A DNA stretch of 64,000 nt, from NCBI GenBank assembly GCA_951217055.1, contig OX578282.1:18415877-18479876 (forward strand). Reading direction: 5' to 3'. Made by a program: the position numbers and the translations under genes. This document shows positions 34,504 to 47,739 of the stretch, piece by piece. How positions within the stretch are numbered: position 1 is the first letter of the stretch; every line of letters starts with the position of its first letter. The stretch comes from Gerris lacustris. Its lineage: Eukaryota; Arthropoda; Insecta; Hemiptera; Gerridae. The notes below the pieces were generated by a model that was given only the letters and a program-made list of their open reading frames with translations, was not told the origin of the DNA and made no database searches.

Positions 34504-35388
34504 CTATAGTATTTAATTGAGGAACTTTTAAAGTCAAACCCACTTCTTAGTTAATAAAATAAATAAAATCGAATTCCTAGATAAAAGAGAGAAGAGAAAA
34601 ATCATTTTGAGAAGTCGAGGAAAGAAGATAGAACACCCTCAAGGAAGGAGCCTAATAAATAAACGAAACCCGAATTGGCTCAAAAGATTCTATAAGGGGA
34701 AGATATGAACATTAAATCAATGGAAATTAAGAAACTTCTAATATTATGTCAGTGCCAGAGAATAAAGCAAATTCTCAAGAACTAATTCTCACAAATACAA
34801 AGATGGTTTAAAATAAAAACTAATACAAATTATGAATAAATAATAATAATAAAAAAATGTTAAATTGTAAAAAACAAAATAACTTTAGAATTAATTGGAG
34901 GAAAATATCAATATATCTTAGCTTCTAAGGTTAACAAAATTTTAATCGAATACCATACAGAAATAATTTGTAGAAATATTTCGAATACTTAATCAAGAAA
35001 GGATGTGAAAATTTGTTAACTAAAATGAAACAACGTTTTAACAAGAAAATATGTAGATAAATACATCATAAAGTAATGAATGTTAAAAATATACAGGATT
35101 GTTGAATACTTTTGATAAATGATTACCTTTAATTATATTACTGATTAAAACATTAAATTATAGTACACATTAGTGCATTCATAAAGTAATCATTTCAGAG
35201 AGCTCTTATTAGTAAAATAATTAAACTGATATTTCATAATAGCAAATTTCAAACAGAACTTAACTGAAGTCAGCAATTGCTATTAGGCCAAAATATAATG
35301 ATATTTGGCAATAAAGGAAAGTATAAGGCAATCTACTATTAAGATTTAAATAAATAATTTGTTTGCCTAATTTTAAGAATACTGCTCT
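34504..35388. other. AT-rich background
   Basis: No feature seen. Confidence 0.55.
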
Positions 35389-35389
35389 C

Positions 35390-35482
35390 TCATTGCCAAT
35401 AACTGGCAATCGCACTAACTAACGCCAATAACTAGTACCACTAACCAACTTGTACCAATAACTTGTTGCCAATAACTGTGTT
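35390..35482 (+). repeat. Short imperfect repeat of 'ccaataact'
   Basis: gccaataactggcaat, gccaataactagtaccact, accaataacttgtt and gccaataactgtgtta occur in close series, mixed with ctaacc words. A small degenerate array. Confidence 0.65.
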
Positions 35483-36300
35483 ACTTTCATTCTAGTACCA
35501 CAGTATGTAAATATAAACTGGAGACAAAGGAGGATATTGTGGGTAGAGTGTTTGAGTTATTGAAAAAATAGTAAGGAAAGGGTGAAGGAAATAACAAATC
35601 TTGAGAAAATATATGTAAATATATATTTATGTTATATTTCTAGCAGTCAGTTTGCATTATTTTTTTAAAATTCTGTACTTTCCAGAAATAATCTATTCCC
35701 TGATATCTACGGCCATAATCAGGTATCTAATCATATATCTGTATTTATTACTTGATATTAACCACTCAGCAACCAAACACAGCTTTATGCCCCTTAATCC
35801 ACTATTTTTTTATGACCTCTCTTTTCCTGCACTATCTAATTTTCTACGCAATGATTTGAACTTAAAAGAAAAGATGAAGGAAAGATAAATAAAATTAGTA
35901 CTAATTATTATTTAGGGCGCTTATATTATAAAATTGATAATAATAAAAAAAAAAATAAAAATCATATTTAATCAATTTAAACTTTCCAGGATAGGACACT
36001 TTTATGATAGTGTAATATTTTTGAGCTCATTAAATATATTTCTCAAGGTTTAGGAAGCTGGTTATTATGCACGCTAGTTTATATTCGAGTATAATACTAC
36101 TTCGTCAAAAGCAACTGCCTTAGGAAAAATGCCTGTAATAGGATCAAAACGTTTTCAGATGCTGTCTCCTGAGGTAAAAATATTTATTAGACTCTAGCAG
36201 AATAAGCCTACGCTATAGGATATACTGACACCTACAAAACATGAAGCACCACAGACTTTTGTAAATGACTATTAAAGAAAACCGATTATCAATAAACAGG
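35483..36300. other. AT-rich background
   Basis: A 78-codon frame at 35652-35888 is AT-biased, with no domain and no splice or start support. Confidence 0.5.
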
Positions 36301-36328
36301 TCAAGTGTGTGCTGGTCAGCACACACCG

Positions 36329-37038
36329 AGGGTCCGTAGGCCACACTGTATAGTTTAAGTAGTACCCTATTGATGGCTAAAAAGCTTACTTTGAACTATC
36401 CTATGGGTCTGATATTCTCAAAACACATAAACAAACTTCCGATAAAGTATTTTTTTGCCACTGAACTGGACTACAACCATATAAATACATCGAAAAGACC
36501 ATAATTATAAAAAAGCCACTGTCAATAAAATATAAATAAAAAATAAATACAAAATGTCAATAAAAAATAAAGTAATACTTTTTCGAAATTTCCAAAAAGT
36601 GGTATCTTTACTTTTGGTCGAAGGATGTTCAGGAATTTTTTCAGATTTTTTGCACTTCACATAAGCGAGATAGAGGGGGGGGGGGGGGGGCACGTTTAAC
36701 ACCCGCTTCAAACTCGCCTACGCTCGCCCTATCAAAGTTATAACCAAAGATTTATATATTTTTGTAATCAGCTCGACGTACCCTTTCATATGATACCTCT
36801 CACGGTGTCGAAAAAAAATGTAAAATTTTTAACCCTTAAGTTTTTTTACCCTAATTTTTTTGAAAAATATTTTTTTTAAGTCGCTATATTTTTAAAATAT
36901 GTGGGTAGGTACAAGACACATACAAGCCAAATTTCAAAGTGATCGGACGAAAGGTGTAGCCGTGAGAGCATGCGACAGGACGGACGGACAGACACACGCA
37001 GGAAAATATAAGGGTCCTTGGTTTTGCCAACGGACCCT
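36329..37038. mobile_element. Family D short-TIR element, copy 2
   Basis: agggtccgtagg at the left and cggaccct at the right, then aaaaa. The hairpin gtgtgctggtcagcacac (36306-36323) lies just outside, as in copy 1, and the preceding aataaacaggtca is also shared, so the element may start at about 36291. It is longer than copy 1 by a duplicated AT-rich block (caaaatgtcaataaaaaata). A G-run of about 18 lies at 36674-36691. The copies are highly similar, so this is a relatively recent pair. Confidence 0.85.
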
Positions 37039-37044
37039 AAAAAT

Positions 37045-37940
37045 GATTTGAATTTACAGAACAATAAGTTAGAGTGTTAGAGCATATTAAATTGAGTAGG
37101 TTTTAAAAATAATAAAATGAAAATCTCTCATTATTAAAATACCTGAATGTGGACATTTGCGGTTTACCTACACCTTCTACTGACCTTTCATATTTTATAA
37201 TAATAATTATTCTCGGTTCATTTACTATCTATGTAAAAACAACAACTATGTACCTACTCGAATTCTTTCATTCAATTTGAAATTATAGGACGGAATCAAA
37301 AGATTATAAAACAGCGTGTTATATAGTCCATAAAAAATCATTTCGATTTACCTCATTAAAAACTGGTTTATTAGCTTTATTACCTATTGTTACTAAAACC
37401 CAATTAACATTAGTGCGCCAACGCAACCATTAAACACTTTTCATTTAAAAAATGTTCACAATATAATTTTTTTATATTATGAAAATTACAGCAATTATGT
37501 TATAATATTACAAATTTATAGCAATTTAAAATAAAAATGAATGTCATAAAACTATAATTTACAATTTTTGTATAAAAAATCCGATTTTTATAAAGTATAA
37601 AAGTATGTAATTAACATGAAATCATTATGTTAAAATGTCTGTTTTAAGAGAATGGAACAATGTCATTTTTAAATTTTGAGTAGGTGTTAATTTGAGATAA
37701 TTAATAATGAGGTGGCTTTTACGCAGGAAGTCTGGAGGTGCGGTCACTGTTCTTTGAGACTCATTCGAACCTTCTTGACTTTGATTATTCTCAGTGTGAT
37801 TTGTAAATGTAAAAATCATTTTAACAAGTACGATCTTATCTTAATATTACTTAGTAAGACAGAGTGTTTTGAAATTGCATTCTGTGCAAGTTTAGAATTA
37901 ATTAAATACTATTAGTTATTACACAGAATTAATTGAAAGG
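37045..37940. other. AT-rich background
   Basis: Two overlapping short frames (37625-37819 minus, 37712-37915 plus) have no recognisable feature. Confidence 0.5.
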
Positions 37941-37944
37941 AGAT

Positions 37945-38086
37945 CAGAAACAGGTGTGAATTGAAAATTTTCCATGACATGGTTCTATGTAAAGAAACGA
38001 CAAATTAAGATAAGTTATTTTAATTTGTTCATTCTTAATAGTAAGATGTCATGAAATAATTATTTTTCAATTAACACCTGTTTGAA
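37945..38086. mobile_element. Small inverted-repeat element
   Basis: gaaacaggtgtgaattgaaa (37947) and its inverse tttcaattaacacctgttt (38066-38084) form the ends, with ccatgacat and atgtcatg pairing further in. Length about 140 bp. A likely MITE. Confidence 0.6.
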
Positions 38087-38089
38087 TCT

Positions 38090-39315
38090 ATTTAAATTAA
38101 AGTTTATCAGGGATGGTTGAATGAATTAATTATTGATTTGTTCGTAGTGATTACTGCTTAATTAATATACAAGATAAATATATTAAATATATTTTATAAA
38201 AATGTCTCAATCATCATTTTTTAAAGTTAGTCACTTCCGACGCTGTTAAAAAGTTTAATTTTTTTTGGTCAAATTATAAAAGTAACAATAGCACCCTTAT
38301 ATATTAATAAAGAACCATTGCAAAACTATTAATAATTAAATGTTTGTCTTACAAAAAGCTAAGCTCATCGACTTCTATTAATTATTTTATTTCACGTGGA
38401 ATACAAGATTATTGTAAACCCTATTTTTTTACCGGGGAGTACAAGATTATTTTAACACCTGCATTTTATAATTAGTTTATACTACCCCCTTTACACCTCG
38501 AAGTCTAATAATAAAAAATACAATTTCTAAGTCAACATATTTCGGTTTTTTTTCAGAAGTATTAAGTCCTAATTAAAGTTTTGTAGAAAATGTCTAGTCC
38601 TGTAAACATCCTGAATATTTTGAGGAGAACTTTATTCTGTATTTTGTAAAAAGGCAATAAACTTTTTCATCTTTGTGGACGTATGTGGATGTATGTCATT
38701 AAAATATACAATAAAGTTTTAAAATTTGATTTCTATATAAAATTAACAACCAAGTTGTCACACAACCCTCATAAAACAATAAATAAAAAACATACATACA
38801 TACAAACATTGCAAGTTAAATAAAAGCGTGTAATAAAAATTAAAATTAGCAGAGGTATATTGTAATAATTTTAATAATATATTCCTTATGATAATGTAAT
38901 TCTTATATCAAAAACCATATGTGTAATCTTGTTTTCTAATAATCTACTCTTTCAGAATTTGTTTTAGAAATTGACTTAAACTAGTTTTTAAGACAATGTA
39001 ACTTCTCTATTTTATTCATTGCCGATCCATTTATAAAATGAATGCAGTATAACTAACTAAAATAACTGATGCTTCAACATATTAATTCTGTCAAAAGTTA
39101 TATTGGTATAAAAAAGTAATAAATAAACTCGAGTGAGGAGCACTATAATTAAAAGTAGTCAAATGGGTTCGTGTGGTTTAGATGCGATGTCGGCATTAAA
39201 AAATGGGATATGGTTAATACATTAAGATTGGAATGTTTATGTTGGTAGCCGAGCAATCAAGGAGGGTATTGTGAGCGAGATATTATTTTGTTGTATAATA
39301 GAGCCAATCAGCCAG
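38090..39315. other. AT-rich background with a short direct repeat
   Basis: gaatacaagattattgtaaa-ccc (38399) and gagtacaagattattttaac-acc (38437) form a 38-bp-spaced direct repeat. No gene. Confidence 0.5.
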
Positions 39316-39319
39316 TAAG

Positions 39320-40350
39320 GTAGCTAGTACGGCTCGCTTAACAATCTAACCCTGACTTCTCATCTGTCTAACTTCACCATGGGAACGAGAACTTAAGAAC
39401 AGAATATGACTTGGGAGACCATATGAGAAGCCTCCTGCTTAAACATTAAGATCGGAAGCTACTACAAGAAATTAACCAGTTTAAGCATTCAAGTTTTAGA
39501 ATTTCAAATGTAAATGAGATATAACAGGTTGTACCAACACTACCAATCTGGTGCTACTTTTAAGCATTCACAAAGAATGCTGAGTATCATGGTAGTTACC
39601 AGAAGCAACAAATTCTTTTTATTTTCAATCACTGCACGACAAAGGTTCAATCGAGATAAGGAAAATATGTAGCAACTCGTCATTTGCTTCTAATTAGCTG
39701 TAGTTAAAGAAGAAGAAACTCTTGACTGAGTTTCAAATAAATAATGGAGAGTTGTCGAAGTGCCTTACATTTTTCAACTGCTAAATCGATGGACCGGTCC
39801 AAGGAACCTTGTTAGCCAGCCTTTTATTCACAAGTTTTAATGTGCCATTATGATTGAGTTTTATAACGCTGCAAAAGCAGGAGGAGGGCAGTTTCTCTTT
39901 TCTTTATCCGACCCGATGTCCGAAAGGATTCAAAGTTAATAATTATCGACCTCCTAAAGCCCGTTGTTCCTGAGGTGGGCTTCTATATTTTTCGGATTTG
40001 AAAGAGGCAGGAAGAGCTCTTTAACCACTAGTTTGGACGGGAGATTCTCCTTTTTTTCGCTCCACCTTATATTTTTACAAGGAAGCGATGCGGTAACGAA
40101 TTGGGCGTAGACGCGTGGATTTGTGTTAGTGGTTGGTTTAATGCCTGGGTTTTTGTCCTTATGGAAACCCTACGAGGTCGGTCTATGTTTAAATGGCTGT
40201 TTATGTTGGTGGTACGACTTGCCGAAGGCTGTCTTCTAGAATGATTGCAGCTTTTGCTCAGCTCCGAGTCATTAGAAGCTGCTTTACAATCCTACTCTAC
40301 TTCCATTTCTAAATCTCTTCTTTGCTACTTGATGGCAACCTCTTGTCCTA
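39320..40350. other. GC-richer unique island
   Basis: More balanced composition than its surroundings and no repeat match in the window. Includes ggaggagggcagtttctctt and gcgtagacgcgtggatttgt. No frame longer than about 60 codons. It may contain untranslated exons or old transposon DNA. Confidence 0.25.
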
Positions 40351-40559
40351 TTCTGAATAATAACTGTTTGACCTTAAGACAATTATTTTTTTTATTCCAA
40401 CTCAAATGACGCTCTGGAATTCTTTATTCGTCGTCCTTTTGATTCTATCTATTTTAAGCCGAGAGATCCAAAAATGGTAGTTATAAAGAATCTAAAATCA
40501 ACATACAACAAATGCGTCGTAAAACAAAAGCACGTATCATTTATATAATCGAGTATAGA

Positions 40560-40775
40560 GTCCGACGGCGACGCACAACTCACCTCGAAATGATTTCTTA
40601 CTGCTAAGCTAATGCAACCACATTTATTCCAATAAACATAAATGTTTGTTTTGATTTGTTGGTCTTCAAATAGATATAAAAACTTTCCTGAATAGATATT
40701 TAAATTAATTAACTTAATTTTACTTTTTCTCTAAGTATAAAATTAAGCCCGTTGCTACAGGTTTAACGGCTCGTA
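40560..40775 (+). repeat. Family H repeat, copy 2
   Basis: Inverted relative to 545-795. Shared blocks: tcgaaat.atttc.ta.tgctaagctaa, gcaaccacatttattccaat, tgttttgatttgttggtctt and aaaattaagcccgttgc. It diverges just before the box B-like word of copy 1. Confidence 0.75.
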
Positions 40776-40779
40776 ATAC

Positions 40780-41160
40780 AATAAAAGAAAAATGTGTTAT
40801 GATTGCTATAAAACCATAAAACTATAATAATAAACATTTAAAAAATAATTCAGTACACATTACCCTTGATATTTAATATCTTAAACAATGCCATACATTT
40901 TAATATTTTTATTTCTTTAAAATACCATTCAGTAATAAAATAAACGAGGATAAGTATTACGGTCTAATTATCTTTTAAATGATGTTTTGGCCAGAGAAAT
41001 AATAAATATACGCGTGTTCAAAATGTATTTGAATATATAAATAATTCACGCTTTGATCTATTTGATTACTTAAGAAATAGTTGATTTAAATTGTGTCCCT
41101 AATTTATCTAAGCATAAATATCTATGTTAGATAAATGTAACAATGTAAATAGTAACAATA
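40780..41160. other. AT-rich background
   Basis: No feature seen. Confidence 0.5.
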
Positions 41161-41164
41161 GTTA

Positions 41165-41360
41165 TTTATGCACCTAGGGAGTAAAGTAAGCCATTATTCC
41201 CTGAGCGAAAAAGTTGGTTCTTTAGGCGAAGCCGAAGGAACCATGGTCCGATGCAAAGCCGAGGGAGATAATTATCACGAGGGGAATGATGGGCACTTTG
41301 CTCACGAGGTATATACAATACAAGCATTCGCCCCGCGCTACGCGCGGGGTTCATGCTTGC
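41165..41360. repeat. Hairpin-rich GC module
   Basis: Two strong hairpins: 41216-41242 (ggttctttaggc gaa gccgaaggaacc) and 41321-41359 (caagcat..ccccgcgc ta cgcgcgggg..atgcttg). The first contains gcgaagc; the minus strand of the second contains gcgtagc. The left end (tatttatgcacctaggg) resembles 46239 (tatttatgtaactaggc), so this may be a relative of family G. Open frames on both strands here are by-products of the symmetry. Confidence 0.65.
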
Positions 41361-41840
41361 AATCAGTGGATGTATTATTACTATTTTATACATATTACTA
41401 TCATATTAGATAATTGAGTAGGCTATTTCATTAAATATAATACTACAAAGTACTAACAGAAACATACAGAAATATTTACACTATAAAGAAATATGCAAAT
41501 AATAATTTATATTTTCAAAATTTTACAAAGATCACACATAAGCACGCTATAAGTCACTTACAACATGGAACAAACTTAAATATATACCTCTAATTAATTA
41601 ATTACAGATAATTAATGTTTACACCTAAAGGTAAAGAAGAGCTCATCAAATGAAAGCTCACAAACAGTACAAAACAATTATATCATTTAAATAAATGTTA
41701 AAAAATACTGCAGAAGGTTACAACCTAAAATAACCTTCTAATATATGTTTTACGTGTATAAGAATTTTGTTTTTTTTTTCAAAAAATTTTCTACATTCTT
41801 TTTTCTGATGTCAAATAAAGCCTATATACAAATTTGCTTG
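41361..41840. other. AT-rich background
   Basis: No feature seen. Confidence 0.5.
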
Positions 41841-41844
41841 TAAA

Positions 41845-42320
41845 TTGGATCATTTTTTGGGAAATGAATTTAAAAAAAATCAAATTTAGGCCGGGAAATT
41901 TGACCCGAAGTTTCGGTTGACAACACCCAATATGATTTATATCGTTGGAAAGAGGTAATTTTTCTGAGAAAAAGCAGTTGAGACTGCGTTAATAGGACAA
42001 ATACAACGATAGAGTTATCGGCGTTTGAATACAGGTGATATTATTATTTTTTAAAAAAAAGTAAATATGAAGTTATTTATGAAATTTTAAATTTGTTGAT
42101 TCTTTATATACAACTACTAATTTTTCTCAGTAAAAAAGGCCAAAATAATAGAATAATAAATATCCGATTTAATAGCATTAGTGTGAGGTTTAAGCACCCG
42201 AATCGGAAATTCAATTGGTCAATAATTGCACTCGCCATGAGAGTTCAAAGTAAACAAATTAACGAAAATTGATAAAATTTACTCAATTTAAGTTAGAGCC
42301 GTATGGTTAATGCAAGAAAT
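41845..42320 (+). repeat. Family C repeat, copy 1
   Basis: Marks agcattagtgtgaggtttaa, cccgaatcgg, tcaataattgc.c and gccatgagagttcaaagt recur at 43316-43400 (copy 2), and the first also at 8172. Upstream ggaaagaggtaatttttctg and gttatcggcgtttgaat are typical of old insect repeats but have no second copy here. Confidence 0.7.
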
Positions 42321-42489
42321 CGCTGGCTGTATTATAGTGTTAACATATTAGAGAAAATTGTAGGCCCTGTCATGAAATAATTTTCATTATATTTGATTAT
42401 TTTTATTACTGAATAATAATAATAATAAAGATAGAACATCAGTCAATTTATTTTATTATTTATAAGTACTCTAAATTAATTAAAACATA

Positions 42490-42880
42490 AGTAGTTCATT
42501 CATTTAAATAAACTAAAATTTTCATTTAAATAAAGTAAAACCTTCATTTAAATAAAGTGAAACATTCATTAAAATAAAGAAAAACATTCGTTCAATTAAA
42601 GTAAAACATTCATTTAAATAAAGTAAAACATTCATTTAAATAAACTAAAACATTAACTTAATTTAGAATTTAACAAACTATAAATAAAGATTCTAGTAAT
42701 AATAATTTAATAAAAACAATTTAAATAAAGTAAAACATACATTTAAATAAAGTAAAACATTCGTTTAAATTCATTTAAATATAGTAAAACATTCATTTAA
42801 ATAAACTAAAACATTAACATAATATAGAATTTAACAAACTATAAATTATAATAATATAATAAAAACAATTAAATAAATAG
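42490..42880 (+). repeat. 22-bp minisatellite in two blocks
   Basis: Unit ttcatttaaataaagtaaaa plus ca. Block one is 42495-42660 and block two 42715-42810. Each block ends with the same tail (taaactaaaacattaac then tagaatttaacaaactataa), so the array was duplicated as a higher-order unit. Confidence 0.85.
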
Positions 42881-43165
42881 TTAACATAAGAATAAAATTT
42901 TACCTTAATAAATGTCGGTAGTAAAGGAAAGGAGATGTGGGAGAGCTGCACAGGTCCGAGGTGACAAATAAACTAAAGTTAAAGTCAAGGAAAGAAGAAG
43001 AAGAAGGGGGGAGGAGCGTTTGTTTACATCGCGAGTCCGAGGTGTGTTTATGTAGAAACTAATCTATATATTTATCTTTAACCTTGCGAAAACCAAGCTT
43101 TATTTTCCAATATTTGCTTATATTTCTTTAAACTTGTTTTTAACTATAAAATATAACCATATGAT
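42881..43165. other. Background with a purine-rich stretch
   Basis: 42960-43015 is A/G rich (gaaagaagaagaagaagggg). No gene. Confidence 0.45.
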
Positions 43166-43169
43166 AATA

Positions 43170-43740
43170 AATATAAGCTTATAAAAATTATTATTTTTTT
43201 AAAAAACGTAAACATGACGTTATTTACGGAATTTTAAACTCGATTTTGCTTTATAAATACTCATTTTTCTCGGCAGAAAATACAAATAATTTAAATAATA
43301 AATACTCGTTTTAAATAGCATTAGTGTGGGGTTTAAATACCCCAATCGAAAATGAAATCGGTCAATAATTGCGGACGCCATGAGAGCTCAAAGTCAAAAA
43401 TGTACGAAAAATTAGCAAATTTTCTCGATTTAAGGTAGAACCGTTGGTCGTACGACAAAAAGTCATATGACCAAAGTTGTAGATCTTTTAAAATCAGTTA
43501 CCGCTGGTGCTATCCGCTTTTCGATACGACTTACCGTGTAGCCGCAATAGCCCTTCGAAGAAACCCTTCAATTCGCGTCCACCGTTTTTATTTTTTTAAG
43601 GGGGGAAAAAATATTTTTTTTCGACTTTTCAGATTTTTCTAGTCGGTTTGGGCCGATTTGGGACCAAACGCAAAAAACCGCGAGTCTCTAGGTGGTCTGG
43701 AAGTGCCTAAACATTTTGATAACCCGATCAGCTGATTAGC
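43170..43740 (+). repeat. Family C repeat, copy 2, with longer 3' part
   Basis: It aligns with copy 1 from aaaaaacgtaaacatgacgt to gccatgagagctcaaagtc. It then continues to gtcatatgaccaaagttgta and tagtcggtttgggccgattt, which have no match elsewhere in the window. The two copies lie in direct orientation 1.15 kb apart, on either side of the 22-bp minisatellite. Confidence 0.7.
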
Positions 43741-43744
43741 CACT

Positions 43745-46230
43745 TCATATATATAATAATTTTATCTCCAATATGAAGAAAATACACATTTTCGTCCATT
43801 GCACAGTTTTTATTTATTATTTTAATAAATAACAATAATTATTAGCACTTTTAATAGCAGATATAAGAGATTCAATATTAAAAACAAATAAGAATTGGAA
43901 TTAAACTCAAATAGAAAGTTATTTAGATGCAGGTTATAAACATGGTCGAAAAAGCAGTGTCACCAACCTGATTTCAACAACTTCATTACATTAGCCATTC
44001 ATTTTCTACTATTTATAAAATAATTAAGTTGCAATCTTTACTTTTTTGCCCTACTTTTACTTTTTCTCTCTACTTTTTGAGTTCAGGGATGAAAAGACTT
44101 ACTTAAGTCCCTCTAAACTAATTCAAAATCATAAGTTTTTCTCCCAATTGGAGATAAAATTTTTTATACCTCATTCATTAGTAATAAAAAATGAATGTTA
44201 AATTTAAAAAAAAAATCTTATTCTTATTTAATTCATAAAAAATGTATTAAAAAAAATCAATCTTGATTAAAACTTTTTAAATAATAAAAAATAAAATTAA
44301 GTTAATTTTTCTATTTATAGTTCATTTCGTAAGAAGGGAATTACACACACAACATAGGATCGTATCAGTCTTTCAATCAACACACATTTTCTCGCTAACT
44401 ATAATAATAAAAAATAATATACAACCATCCAGATGGTTTTCAAATGAGTATAACCTCCTATAGATAGAAATGATTTGATTTCAAATCACGCTGCAAAATT
44501 AAAAGAATAAATAATAATATAAAAAAATAAAAAGAAACTAATCCAAATTAATAGAGGAATTGCTAAAGACTTATGATGTCATAGTTATGTTAAGTTCTGC
44601 AACACCCTTCTAACACATTACTATAATATAAAGTTCTTTTCCTGATCTCTTTGCCCTAACATACGTGATACACTTCACTAGCTTTTAAGTTACAAATCAG
44701 TGAAGGTATTCATTTTGTCTTCCTTACGAAATATTAATAACACATGACTCATTATCCAATTTATTGATGATTGAGATTAATAGCTTTTTATTATTAATTT
44801 TTTTTTTTTTTTTTTAATAAATCAAATGAATAAAAAATTAATTACGTAATGCATTGAGATAAATGTGTTAAAGAATAATTCTTTCTGACAATATTACTAA
44901 TAACTTTAATATTGAAAATACGTGAGTGAAAATAAAACGGATCTATAAATATAAATAAGTAGCAAAAAAAAATAAAAATACAATTTATTCATTATTTTGC
45001 AAAAAAAAAAAAAAAACAGAAGAGATAAAGAAATAAATAATAATTTTGGAATAAAAATTAAGGTCCTTAACAAAAGAATATTAAGATATAGATAGAATAT
45101 TAAGACATACATGTCTACTTCCAAATCAGTTAGGGATGGTTGCAATTATTACATTATATGTTTACACAGTTCCAATTACATAGTGTAATTAAAAAAACTA
45201 TTTCTATTTATCATTAAATAAAACACAAAAAGAAAAATTTTACACTTTAATGTCAATGACCACAATAAAAAATAGCCTGATGCAGACCAATTTTTACCAC
45301 TTTAGTAGGAACGTTTGAGAACTTGGTTAACTAGTCATAATCGTAAATAATAATTTTTGATACTGAGGCTATCATGAATGAGGTGTACGATCCTAGATTT
45401 TCTTAGGGTTGAGCCAATTAATAATAATATTATTTATTAAAGGGGAAAAAAATATCAAAACAAGAAGTATAAGTTATTATTTTGTCAAAAATTATATATT
45501 TAGCGAATTACAGACGTGAAGGTTAGTGCAGGGAATTAGTAGAAAGAATTGAGTATATATTATTATGTCTGTTAATAATCTAGGATTTGTCAGTGAAAAC
45601 TTTATTATTGAATTTAGGAAAAATCATTTCGGGAACAGACAAATTTGAGCACTATACCGTAAATGCTAGTTTTTTAATGCTGCTTTTTTAGAATGGTCCT
45701 CGATGGAATCGAGTAAAATGGATTGATCTTGGTGGAAAATCAAGAAACTAGTATTAAAATTTTCTCTTGAAGTAAATCTTAACAACACCACGGACACTAC
45801 GGTATACCAATTTACATATACATACATCTTCTGAATAATTAAAAGTCATTATTACGCTAACAAATTGCAAAAAGTAGATATCCTTGATATTTGAAGATGA
45901 TTTCTCTGGAATCTTAAAACACTGCATAATTCATAGATTTTCTTGTTTATAATTTTGATATTATTTAATATATTATATACTATAAAATATTTATGAAGCA
46001 ATTCTTTTTATATAATAATAAATTGTTGTAAATAAAATACATAAATAAATAACTTCTTGATAATGTGAATCATTTTATATTTTTTAATGACTATGGTCAA
46101 TAAATAAGTATTCATACATTCCATAAAAGATCAGAAATATCACTTCAATATTTTATTATTTTTTTACTATCCATATTTTTAAGAGTAAGTCAAGTCTAGG
46201 AGATATTATATATAGGAGATTATTGAAATA
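43745..46230. other. AT-rich background, no gene seen
   Basis: About 2.5 kb of AT-rich DNA with T runs (44803-44816) and A runs (45001-45016). A 79-codon minus frame at 44906-45145 is low-complexity and hydrophobic by composition only. Confidence 0.55.
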
Positions 46231-46235
46231 GTTAT

Positions 46236-46475
46236 TTATGTAACTAGGCAGCAAAATGGAATTTTTCTGACGAATGATTAAATTAGCCTCCGAGCCGGAG
46301 GCGAGGTCAGGCTATGGAAATTAACTGCCGAGGCGAAGCCGAGGCAGGTAATTTATTCGATTGACTGCCGAGGCGAAGCCGAGGCAGGCAATATATCAAT
46401 ATGAGGCAGAAATGTTTCCTTTGCTGCCTTGTTGCATACAATATTTTTCCTACTGGCGGCAGAAAAATGTTTCTA
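46236..46475 (-). repeat. Family G module with repeated hairpins, copy 1
   Basis: Three hairpins in series: 46285-46301 (gcctccga gccggaggc) and two identical 23-mers starting ctgccgaggcgaagccgagg at 46325 and 46365, 40 bp apart. The latter have a ggc-gaa-gcc centre flanked by tandem G/A mismatches. The right end cctactggcggcag (46450) is the inverse of ctgccgctagtagg (47037). Confidence 0.7.
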
Positions 46476-46479
46476 ATAA

Positions 46480-46890
46480 ATAATGTTCAATACATATATA
46501 CTTACTTACTTATCAAATACTATTATTGAACTATTCAAATTAAAAAAAAAACAAGCAACAATATCAAATGTTACAATTATAAAAAAATAATTGACAGAAA
46601 TACAGTATAAACAAAACAAAATGATGATAATAGAAGAGCTGCAGTGTTGCCACTAATTTAATTATTTATGATTATTTTAAGACCTACTATTTTTTTGTAA
46701 TATTTTTATTTCTTTTTTATCATTTTACTCCATTCTATTTTATAAATATAATCTATAATAAGTATTTATTAACCTTTTTTTATATATTCGTAATATTCTT
46801 AAGGTAAATTGTTCAAATAATTTAGGTTAAAGATAATATAAAAGAAAAGGTTGTTTCTTTATATAATTGTAGCGGGGAATGTGGGCGTGG
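46480..46890. other. AT-rich background
   Basis: No feature seen. Confidence 0.5.
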
Positions 46891-46894
46891 CTTA

Positions 46895-47065
46895 GCCTGG
46901 AAAAATCCTCAGCAAAATACGATTTTGCCGCCTAGGCAGCAAAATCGAATTTTGCTGCGTATTGTAAAGTTTTCTTGAAACCTCAGAGAAATTAAACTTT
47001 CATGCCTAAAAACAGTTCAATAATGCGTAATTTTGCTGCCGCTAGTAGGAAAAAGTATTTAAGGA
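46895..47065 (+). repeat. Family G module, copy 2
   Basis: cagcaaaatacgattttgcc and cagcaaaatcgaattttgct are two self-complementary blocks in a row (46912-46960) around cgcctaggc. Then aaacagttcaataatgcgta and attttgctgccgctagtagg match family G at 33.7 and 46.4 kb. Confidence 0.65.
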
Positions 47066-47069
47066 TAAG

Positions 47070-47490
47070 GTAGACAGTAAGTAGTAATAATTGAATATTA
47101 TTTTTTTATGAACTGAAGTGGTTCATTTCTAATTTCACACATTTTAGCTCCAAAAAGTAATTATTTTGTCAATAAAAGGTTAAATATGTAGTAAATTATT
47201 ATGTGAAAATAAAATTGACAATTATAATTAAATTTAATGTTCATTTAATTTACAGGACAAGTTGCTAATTATTCAAATTATGAATACCCATAAGAACATA
47301 TTTGCAATGAGTTCGAAACGTTAGGTTTCAAACGATTTCAGAACTAGTCTTCTCCGATAAATCTAGTCTGATTTAAGACTGTTTTAATATAAGTATACGA
47401 TATAAAATAAATAAATTTAAATTTCGATAATTTTACGTTCAAAAAAAAAAATGTGTGTTGACACATAGCTCGGTTCTTATTATTGGACGA
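47070..47490. other. AT-rich background
   Basis: No clear feature. Confidence 0.45.
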
Positions 47491-47492
47491 AT

Positions 47493-47696
47493 GGTCACAT
47501 AAGATTTGGATCTGTTTCGATTACCAGAGGGGTCACATTTTTTTAAGCAGTATTTAATTTGCGCACACGATTATAGGTAGCATTTATGGACCTCTTTTAA
47601 GAAACCATCATCAGGCTCTAACTACCTATAATTGTACTGCTTAAAAATAAGTGTGCATCCACTGGTAATCGAAACAGATCCAAATCTCATGTGACC
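47493..47696. mobile_element. Fold-back TIR element, 204 bp
   Basis: Left arm 47493-47580 (ggtcacataagatttggatc ... attataggtag) and right arm 47622-47696 (ctacctataattgtactgct ... gatttggat inverse ... gtgacc) pair over about 75-85 bp with a few small indels. The loop of about 41 bp contains ccatcatcagg. Too short to code. Confidence 0.85.
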
Positions 47697-47739
47697 ATAT
47701 AAAACTTCAAAATAAGATTAGTACTTTTAAAGATATATT

